Source of the DNA: an uncultured Candidatus Saccharibacteria bacterium
Lineage (GTDB): Bacteria > Patescibacteriota > Saccharimonadia > Saccharimonadales > Saccharimonadaceae
Length of the DNA stretch: 5,624 nucleotides
Assembly: GCA_934700415.1 (NCBI GenBank)
Contig: CAKUXN010000037.1
Location: 1 to 5,624 of the forward strand
Direction: 5' to 3'
Shown here: positions 1-3,533 of the stretch, piece by piece
Numbering within the stretch: the first letter of the stretch is position 1
How the letters are laid out: the number at the start of each line of letters is the position of its first letter
Notes under the pieces: generated by a model
Databases searched by the model: none
The model's input: only the letters and a program-made list of their open reading frames with translations
Told to the model about the DNA's origin: nothing
Translations under genes and position numbers: made by a program

Positions 1-5
1 TTCAT
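1..5 (-). CDS. Start of a gene that continues off the left edge
   Basis: Only the first codon and two further bases are visible. The minus-strand sequence at the polymerase stop reads ATGA, so the TGA of the polymerase (4-2) overlaps an ATG (5-3). A GGAGGG ribosome binding site at 19-14 lies 8 bases before that ATG, which is ideal spacing. This is the usual form of a translationally coupled downstream gene. In Gram-positive bacteria the gene after UvrX-type polymerases is often a small YolD-like protein, but nothing of the product can be seen here, so identity is left open. Confidence 0.55.
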
Positions 6-1357
6 GCTCTGTGCCCTCCAATCTCAGCGTTTCTTTTTCTAGTTGTAGCACCATCCTCAAAATCAATCCCTCGAAGTATGGCGTTCTTCCCATATTTATT
101 CTTAATCTTAATAATAGCTTCTTGACGTTTCTTATCACGCGTTAGCTTCTGCTTTTCAGCTTCGTAATCAGTAAACATATCTAGTTGTTTAAGTATTTTT
201 TCGCCTTTGTCAATTCGTGCATGGTTGGCCACCACATACATTCTTCTAACTTTCAAATTAGGATCAGAAATCTTGTCAAACAGCTCAGCAGTTTTCTTCA
301 TAAAAACTTCTGATGAATTAGTAAAAAATCCCAAGCCAATAGTACCATGTGCAGGCTCAGGCACGAGACGACCATAAGAATCTTTTTTAATGGACCCAGC
401 ATAACCTTTTACACTAGAAATATCATAACCGACTGTAATCACGATTTGATCTGCAATAATTTGCTTTTGTTCTAATTCAAGTGCTAATTGTTCAGACATC
501 TCTAGAATTGCAATCCGTGCTTGCTTTATATTATATGGTTCAGACAAAACTTGGCCCGAAGACACACTATGATTATCGCTTCGATAATTTTTAATATCCG
601 AAATTTCCGTCGGCTCATATCCCCAAGCATGATCAATCAAAAGCTCAGCATTTATCCCAAATTCTTTATATAATTTATCTGAGCCAGATAAAGAGTATTT
701 AGCTAAATCTCCCATTGTATAAATACCCATACGGGAAAGTTTTCTAGAAATACCTGGGCCCACACGCCAAAAATCTTTTATAGGTTGGTGGTCCCACAGC
801 AGTCTACGGTATGATATTTCGTCAAGCTCCGCAATTCTCACTCCATCTGTATCGGCGGGCATATGTTTAGCTTCGATATCCATAGCAATTTTAGCAAGAT
901 ACAAATTTGTACCAATCCCCACCGTAGCCGTAACGCCAGTTTCATCAAGTACTTTACGGATAATTGTTCGTGCTAGTTCATATGCAGTCATTTGATACAT
1001 TTTTAGATAGTGCGTTACATCCATAAATACTTCATCAATCGAATATATATGAATATCTTCTGACGCCACATAGTTTGCATAAATCTCAAAAATTTTAGTA
1101 CTTATGTCAATATATTTTTGCATTCTGGGTGGAGCGATAATAAAATCTTTTGTTTTGCGATACACTTCAAATAATCTGGCTCTACCTGGTATACCAAGTG
1201 CTTTAAGAGCAGGAGACACAGCTAAGCAAATCGTTTTTTTGGTTCGTGTCTCATCGGCCACTACCAAATTCGCCGTTAAAGGGTTTAACCCTCGTTCAAC
1301 ACATTCCACCGATGCATAAAACGATTTTAAATCAATCGCGATATATGCCTTCTCCAT
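2..1357 (-). CDS. Y-family (DinB/UmuC, UvrX-like) translesion DNA polymerase
   Basis: This is a 451-residue error-prone DNA polymerase that copies past damaged bases. The palm carries the two catalytic acidic motifs of the family: AIDLKSFYASVE (catalytic Asp9) and YSIDEVFMD (Asp108, Glu109). A fingers segment lies between them. A helix-hairpin-helix thumb follows (WRVGPGISRKLSRMGI, about 197-212), and the little-finger domain spans about 260-380. QLDMF at 391-395 fits the sliding-clamp binding consensus. The tail KYGKNAILRG...GATTRKRN..IGGH is typical of UvrX/YqjW-type enzymes of Gram-positive bacteria and their mobile elements, and the length is normal. The frame opens at a TTG six codons upstream, but that lies inside the promoter. 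The ATG at 1357 puts MEKAYIAID at the usual family N-terminus. No ribosome binding site precedes it; a TATAAT box ends six bases upstream, suggesting a leaderless message. The stop overlaps the next gene by ATGA. No LexA-like box was found. Confidence 0.95.
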   Translation of the reverse strand: MEKAYIAIDLKSFYASVECVERGLNPLTANLVVADETRTKKTICLAVSPALKALGIPGRARLFEVYRKTKDFIIAPPRMQKYIDISTKIFEIYANYVASEDIHIYSIDEVFMDVTHYLKMYQMTAYELARTIIRKVLDETGVTATVGIGTNLYLAKIAMDIEAKHMPADTDGVRIAELDEISYRRLLWDHQPIKDFWRVGPGISRKLSRMGIYTMGDLAKYSLSGSDKLYKEFGINAELLIDHAWGYEPTEISDIKNYRSDNHSVSSGQVLSEPYNIKQARIAILEMSEQLALELEQKQIIADQIVITVGYDISSVKGYAGSIKKDSYGRLVPEPAHGTIGLGFFTNSSEVFMKKTAELFDKISDPNLKVRRMYVVANHARIDKGEKILKQLDMFTDYEAEKQKLTRDKKRQEAIIKIKNKYGKNAILRGIDFEDGATTRKRNAEIGGHRA

Positions 1358-1363
1358 AACAAT

Positions 1364-1369
1364 ATTATA
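1364..1369 (-). promoter_or_regulatory. -10 box for the polymerase gene, giving a leaderless transcript
   Basis: A perfect TATAAT on the minus strand ends six bases before the polymerase ATG at 1357, so transcription would start at or next to the A of the ATG. The -35 region falls at about 1386-1392 (TTCGTG or GTTCGT) inside the tRNA remnant and matches consensus poorly. Transcription from further upstream is also possible. Confidence 0.5.
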
Positions 1370-1373
1370 AAAC

Positions 1374-1380
1374 AAAAAAA
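1374..1380 (-). terminator. T-run following the tRNA 3' half
   Basis: Seven T residues (minus strand) start two bases after the discriminator and the CC of the tRNA 3' half. This looks like the native terminator run of the original tRNA gene, with the tRNA acceptor/T-arm as the nearest structure. It supports the left side being the tRNA gene's original downstream flank. Confidence 0.4.
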
Positions 1381-1424
1381 GGAGCCACGAACGAGATTTG
1401 AACTCATGACCTCATCCTTACCAT
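1381..1424 (-). pseudogene. 3' half of tRNA-Thr(GGT), probable attachment-site core
   Basis: On the minus strand this segment reads as tRNA positions 32 to 73. The anticodon loop is ATGGTAA (anticodon GGT at 1422-1420), followed by the 3' anticodon strand GGATG and variable loop AGGTC. The T-stem ATGAG/CTCGT closes loop TTCAAAT. Then come acceptor strand TCGTGGC and discriminator T; CC follows but the final A is absent. All lengths are canonical. The 5' side is wrong: CTATC precedes the loop where CATCC is needed to pair with GGATG, and no GCCACGA acceptor strand is found at tRNA distance. The break at the anticodon loop, beside a tyrosine recombinase, is the known footprint of integration at a tRNA anticodon loop. 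Alternatives are a degraded tRNA or a tRNA-like non-coding RNA. The Thr assignment rests on the GGT loop. Confidence 0.75.
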
Positions 1425-1602
1425 GATAGCACCTAGCCAATTGCTAGTTCTACAAGGTAAGGTACGAGGTAGATAAGAGCGGACTCTTTTTCTTACCTTT
1501 TCCTTAGAAATTTAAAGTTCGTGCCTGTAAACCACGAACCCTTTTGTTAAACTTCCTACACTCATTATAACATAAAAATACAAAAAACGAGCCAAATCCA
1601 TT
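1425..1602. repeat. Non-coding stretch with nested inverted and direct repeats
   Basis: No gene fits here. What can be seen, in plus coordinates: CTAGC/GCTAG hairpin (1433-1437/1443-1447); AAGGTAAG (1454-1461) inverted against CTTACCTT (1492-1499), enclosing an AAGAG/CTCTT hairpin (1475-1479/1484-1488); GTTCGTG/CACGAAC hairpin (1517-1523/1533-1539). CCACGAAC at 1532-1539 repeats directly the tRNA acceptor/T-stem bases at 1385-1392. CCTTACC at 1416-1422, overlapping the anticodon loop, is inverted against GGTAAGG at 1456-1462. Families of short repeats around a crossover site are what integrase arm sites look like, so this is a candidate attachment-site arm region. A structured RNA on the minus strand is the alternative. 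Confidence 0.5.
1564..1569 (-). promoter_or_regulatory. Possible extended -10 promoter reading towards the tRNA remnant
   Basis: On the minus strand the sequence is TGTTATAAT, an extended -10 element (TGn plus TATAAT). No good -35 is seen in the T-rich stretch upstream. A transcript would start near 1557 and could run to the T-run at 1380-1374, giving an RNA of about 180 bases with a tRNA-like 3' end. The region is AT-rich, so chance is possible. Confidence 0.35.
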
Positions 1603-1630
1603 AAAAATCAGCCCACTTTTGACTGATTTT
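1603..1630 (-). terminator. Intrinsic terminator of the recombinase operon
   Basis: An 8-bp stem, AAAATCAG (minus strand 1630-1623) with CTGATTTT (1611-1604), has an 11-base loop and runs into T residues to 1603. It begins 11 bases after the recombinase stop codon, the expected place for the operon terminator. Confidence 0.75.
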
Positions 1631-1641
1631 AGTAGGCTGTA

Positions 1642-2547
1642 TTACGCGACTGCAATAGTGGTATGCTTGGCCATATGAATAGCTTTAAGATCCTCGTCAA
1701 CGACGTGAGTGTAGGTCATGGTGGTCTGAATACTCTCATGGCCGAGAAACTCCTTAACATATACAATATTGGTATTATTACGGAGTAGATCCGTGGCGAA
1801 CGAATGTCTTAAAGTATGCGGATGAACCGACTTGCGTAGGCCGGCCTTTTCGGCACTATTCTTAACCACCATCTGAACAACCTCATTTGAGATCCTGGCG
1901 TATTTATTTTTCTCTGAAACAAACAACGCCGGACAATTGTCGTTCCGCAGAGCCATATACTCATCAATGTATTTATGAGTTTCGTCATCCATAAAACAAA
2001 GACGAGACTTATTGCCCTTTCCGATAATGGTGAATGTATTGTCCCCCGGCTTAATTTGACAGGCATTAATGGCGCAAAGCTCACCGTTGCGAACGCCGGA
2101 ACTGAAAAGCAACGAAAGCATAGCGCGATTACGATACCTTTTAAATTTTGAGTAACCGGGAGACTTCTTGAATGTAGCTTGGATCAACTTTTTAACTTCA
2201 TCTACTTCAAGAAAATCGACAACCGTTACGTCTCTTTTCGGAATCCCGATCAACTCATGGTTAATAACTGGATAACCCTTTAATTGGAGATGCTTAACAA
2301 CGACGCGCAATTTAATGATGTAACCGCGAACCGTGTTGGGCTTCTTATTTTTGGATAACCAATCTTTCCACTTACGAATCTTGTCAAAATCTAATTCGGA
2401 CATCATGATATCCTCGCCGAAAAACTCAAGGAGTAGCCTGAGAGCTAAACCATGCATTTCTTCGGTGCGATCCGACTGATTCTTATATACTATTTGCTCC
2501 ACCCTAAACAGCTCGAAAGCCTCAGTTAATGAAATATCTGGCTTCAT
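1642..2547 (-). CDS. XerD-like tyrosine recombinase / integrase
   Basis: This 301-residue site-specific recombinase cuts and rejoins DNA through a tyrosine-DNA link. It has the two-domain build of XerC/XerD-type enzymes: an N-terminal SAM-like core-binding domain (about 7-95) and a catalytic domain (about 110-295). All catalytic residues are present: Arg153 (SGVRNGEL), Lys177 (GKGNK), His244 and Arg247 (HPHTLRHSFA), His270 (LGHESIQTT) and nucleophile Tyr279 (MTYTHV). The length and positions closely match XerD of E. coli. The frame opens earlier at a TTG, but the ATG at 2547 has an AAGGA site at 2557-2553 with five bases of spacing and gives the normal family N-terminus. It sits 37 bases after the 99-residue gene, in one operon, and ends at a terminator. 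The adjacent tRNA-Thr half suggests it is the element's integrase rather than the housekeeping dimer-resolving Xer. Confidence 0.93.
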   Translation of the reverse strand: MKPDISLTEAFELFRVEQIVYKNQSDRTEEMHGLALRLLLEFFGEDIMMSELDFDKIRKWKDWLSKNKKPNTVRGYIIKLRVVVKHLQLKGYPVINHELIGIPKRDVTVVDFLEVDEVKKLIQATFKKSPGYSKFKRYRNRAMLSLLFSSGVRNGELCAINACQIKPGDNTFTIIGKGNKSRLCFMDDETHKYIDEYMALRNDNCPALFVSEKNKYARISNEVVQMVVKNSAEKAGLRKSVHPHTLRHSFATDLLRNNTNIVYVKEFLGHESIQTTMTYTHVVDEDLKAIHMAKHTTIAVA

Positions 2548-2584
2548 TATTGTCCTTTCTGCTAGGCGAAGCCAGTTTCTCAAA

Positions 2585-2884
2585 CTAACTGCGGCTAGCG
2601 TTAGTTCCTAATTGATGAGATAACAACCAAGACAGATACTTAACCGGGCAACGGCCCTTAAGTGCTTTTTCTACGAGGCTATAGATCTGGTCTTCTGATA
2701 GCTCATAGGCCGCCTTGCAATAGAACGCCCTCGCACCGCTACTCCCAATCTTGCGACATACAATGTCGGCGATTCGGTCAGCGCGTTCAATTTCTTGGCG
2801 CGTTTTTGGTCTTTGTACATTGACATTGTTATTCCTTTTAAAGGAATAACCATTGGCAATGTCATTGATGCTTGGATTTCCCAT
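2585..2884 (-). CDS. Unknown 99-residue protein, first gene of the recombinase operon
   Basis: I do not recognise the family. The 99-residue protein is hydrophilic and basic, with no signal peptide or membrane segment. An Asn-rich N-terminus (about 1-25) is followed by charged helix-like stretches: RQEIERADRIADIVCRKIG (about 29-47), then a segment with FYCKAAYELSEDQIYSLVEKAL (split as FYCKAAYELSE at 54-64 and DQIYSLVEKAL at 65-75) and PVKYLSWLLSHQ (80-91). The second part loosely resembles C-terminal helices seen in replication or DNA-binding proteins of mobile elements. That is an impression, not an assignment. The ATG at 2884 is chosen because GGAG lies eight bases upstream; the longer frame starts only at a TTG. 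Position just before the recombinase suits an accessory such as a directionality factor or regulator, but this is inference. A long palindrome lies inside its coding sequence. Confidence 0.75.
   Translation of the reverse strand: MGNPSINDIANGYSFKRNNNVNVQRPKTRQEIERADRIADIVCRKIGSSGARAFYCKAAYELSEDQIYSLVEKALKGRCPVKYLSWLLSHQLGTNASRS
2821..2864. repeat. Large palindrome inside the 99-residue gene
   Basis: GTTATTCCTTT (2828-2838) and AAAGGAATAAC (2840-2850) form an 11-bp perfect inverted repeat around a single base. Outside it, TGACATT (2821-2827) pairs with AATGTCA (2858-2864), leaving a 7-base bulge on one side. In the message it would fold close after the start codon; as DNA it has the form of a dimer-binding operator. 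Confidence 0.7.
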
Positions 2885-2921
2885 AATTACCGCTCCTGAA
2901 GAAGCTCGCAAAAATACACAT
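2862..2921 (-). CDS. 19-codon leader ORF overlapping the 99-residue gene
   Basis: The ATG at 2921 has a textbook GGAGGT site at 2934-2929 with seven bases of spacing, stronger than the site of the gene it precedes. The frame encodes MCIFASFFRSGNYGKSKHQ and ends at TGA (2864-2862), 20 bases inside the 99-residue gene in another frame. No function is recognisable. The layout suggests that ribosomes ending here feed the downstream start (translational coupling). It lies after the attenuator hairpin, so it is unlikely to be the sensing peptide of that attenuator. Confidence 0.5.
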   Translation of the reverse strand: MCIFASFFRSGNYGKSKHQ

Positions 2922-2960
2922 AACTCGTACCTCCACGAGAATTAATTTGATATTGTTGCA

Positions 2961-2985
2961 CGATCCATAATCCGGATAAGGATCG
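2961..2985. repeat. Hairpin between attenuator and leader ORF
   Basis: CGATCC (2961-2966) pairs with GGATCG (2980-2985) around a loop that contains the self-complementary ATCCGGAT. There is no T-run, so it is not a terminator; it may be a leader RNA element or a protein site. Confidence 0.45.
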
Positions 2986-2997
2986 TCAGGAAGTCCT

Positions 2998-3048
2998 AAA
3001 AAAGCTCCTATTTTTCGTCATAGGAGCTTTGGCTCCTAAGGCGGAGCC
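2998..3048 (-). promoter_or_regulatory. Terminator/antiterminator attenuator in the operon leader
   Basis: Four segments are read on the minus strand: 1 GGCTCC (3048-3043), 2 TAGGAGCC (3038-3031), 3 AAAGCTCCTA (3030-3021), 4 TAGGAGCTTT (3010-3001). Segments 3:4 make a perfect 10-bp stem followed by six T residues (3003-2998), an intrinsic terminator. Segments 1:2 make a 6-bp hairpin. Segments 2:3 can instead pair as TAGGAGC/GCTCCTA with a CAAA loop, which would prevent the terminator. This is the standard logic of attenuators. The terminator lies between a strong promoter and the genes it serves, so transcription should be conditional. The signal is not visible: no ORF precedes segment 1 and no known riboswitch core was recognised. 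A short regulatory RNA ending here is an alternative. Confidence 0.7.
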
Positions 3049-3076
3049 GTTATTCGCAATTTCGTTGATTAATTCT

Positions 3077-3104
3077 ATTATACCTTAAGTAAAATATAAG
3101 TCAA
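3077..3104 (-). promoter_or_regulatory. Promoter of the recombinase operon
   Basis: TTGACT (3104-3099) and a perfect TATAAT (3082-3077) are separated by 16 bases, a near-consensus housekeeping promoter. Transcription would start near 3070 and give a leader of about 150 bases to the leader ORF, containing the attenuator. Confidence 0.8.
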
Positions 3105-3110
3105 CGACTT

Positions 3111-3124
3111 CGATCCACCGATCG
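3111..3124. repeat. Small hairpin upstream of the operon promoter
   Basis: CGATC and GATCG form a 5-bp inverted repeat around CACC, just upstream of the -35 box of the leftward promoter. It could be an operator half-site pair, but it is short. Confidence 0.3.
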
Positions 3125-3163
3125 CATTGCCTAGGTTACTATCAAATTATCGCTTCAAAAGCG

Positions 3164-3183
3164 AAAAAGGAACCGAAGTTCCT
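3164..3183 (-). terminator. Minus-strand terminator with TTCG tetraloop
   Basis: On the minus strand AGGAAC-TTCG-GTTCCT is followed by a T-run to 3164. The UUCG tetraloop makes the 6-bp stem very stable. A second hairpin (TCGCTT/AAGCGA, 3150-3155/3159-3164) abuts it. It would stop transcripts entering from the opposite strand of the nuclease-helicase gene before they reach the recombinase promoter. Confidence 0.6.
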
Positions 3184-3191
3184 CCTTGATA

Positions 3192-3199
3192 ATTATAAC
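3192..3199 (-). promoter_or_regulatory. Weak candidate extended -10 box just before the TTCG terminator
   Basis: Minus-strand TGTTATAAT (TATAAT at 3197-3192) is an extended -10 motif with no clear -35. A transcript would start about at the terminator stem and be only some 20 bases long, so this may be chance in AT-rich DNA. Confidence 0.2.
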
Positions 3200-3232
3200 A
3201 TAATTTAAGCGCTTTGAACAGATGCCAGCTCT

Positions 3233-3260
3233 TTGGGAAAAGCGAGTTTTGTGTTATAAT
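3233..3260 (+). promoter_or_regulatory. Promoter of the nuclease-helicase gene
   Basis: TTGGGA (3233-3238) and TATAAT (3255-3260) are 16 bases apart, and a TG one base before the -10 makes it an extended -10 promoter. The start would be near 3267, leaving a 42-base leader. This also rules out the upstream ATG at 3222 as the gene start, because it would not be in the message. Confidence 0.7.
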
Positions 3261-3308
3261 TGGTATAAGGATATTTATAAGTTAATTGCGGAAGGAATAT
3301 TCTATTTT

Positions 3309-3533
3309 ATGGATTCTAATGACAAAAAACAGGTTAAGACTATCAAAAAAGTCTACCCTCAAATTTATTCTTATGAGTTAACCGACGAAAGAATGCACGA
3401 CCATGACGGCTGGCAAAAGATTGGTTATACCGAACGACTAGATGTTGATGAAAGAATCCAGGAGCAGGTACAGACTGCCGCAATTAAACTAGGCTATCGA
3501 AAGCTATGGAGCTCTAGCTCTGTTTTTGTTTAG
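3309..3533 (+). CDS. GIY-YIG (T5orf172-like) nuclease fragment, cut short by TAG
   Basis: This is the 74-residue N-terminal piece of a nuclease-helicase interrupted by an amber codon (3531-3533). IYSYEL (19-24) and KIGYTER (37-43) are the two halves of the GIY-YIG signature in the T5orf172 variant; DVDERIQEQ supplies the usual conserved Arg (Arg49). The family's metal-binding Glu would lie after the stop (GEEWF, codons 107-111), so the fragment alone cannot form an active site. The ATG at 3309 is chosen because the promoter lies downstream of the earlier ATG. A GGAAGGA site sits 12 bases upstream, rather far. The same frame resumes immediately after the TAG with conserved-looking sequence (FTDKDLHKY), so this and the next entry are one gene. 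Confidence 0.75.
   Translation: MDSNDKKQVKTIKKVYPQIYSYELTDERMHDHDGWQKIGYTERLDVDERIQEQVQTAAIKLGYRKLWSSSSVFV

Noticed and set aside
1104..1319. Plus-strand 71-residue ORF within the polymerase gene
   Set aside because: It is antisense to conserved polymerase motifs, with no ribosome binding site or family resemblance.
1358..1375. Polymerase start at the TTG at 1375
   Set aside because: No ribosome binding site; the six extra codons are the -10 box, and family members begin at the MEKAYIAID-like position.
1358..1420. LexA/SOS box upstream of the polymerase
   Set aside because: CGAAC is present, but no GTTCG partner occurs at the required spacing; CGAAC...GTT at 1535-1548 also has wrong spacing.
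1381..1460. Complete tRNA gene on the minus strand
   Set aside because: The anticodon stem has two mismatches with CTATC, the D-arm spacing is wrong and no 5' acceptor strand pairs with TCGTGGC at tRNA distance.
1374..1560. tmRNA
   Set aside because: The 3' T-arm fits any tRNA-like RNA, but the length is too short and no tag reading frame ending in Ala-Ala is present.
2548..2583. Recombinase start at the TTG at 2583
   Set aside because: The ATG at 2547 has a well-spaced AAGGA site and gives the XerD-like length.
3222..3308. Longer N-terminus for the nuclease-helicase from an ATG at 3222
   Set aside because: The promoter (TATAAT at 3255-3260) lies inside this extension, and the GIY-YIG homology begins only after 3309.
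3531..3533. Genetic code with TAG reassigned to an amino acid
   Set aside because: The 99-residue gene ends at TAG in a sensible place, just before the recombinase ribosome binding site, and one in-frame TAG is not evidence of reassignment.
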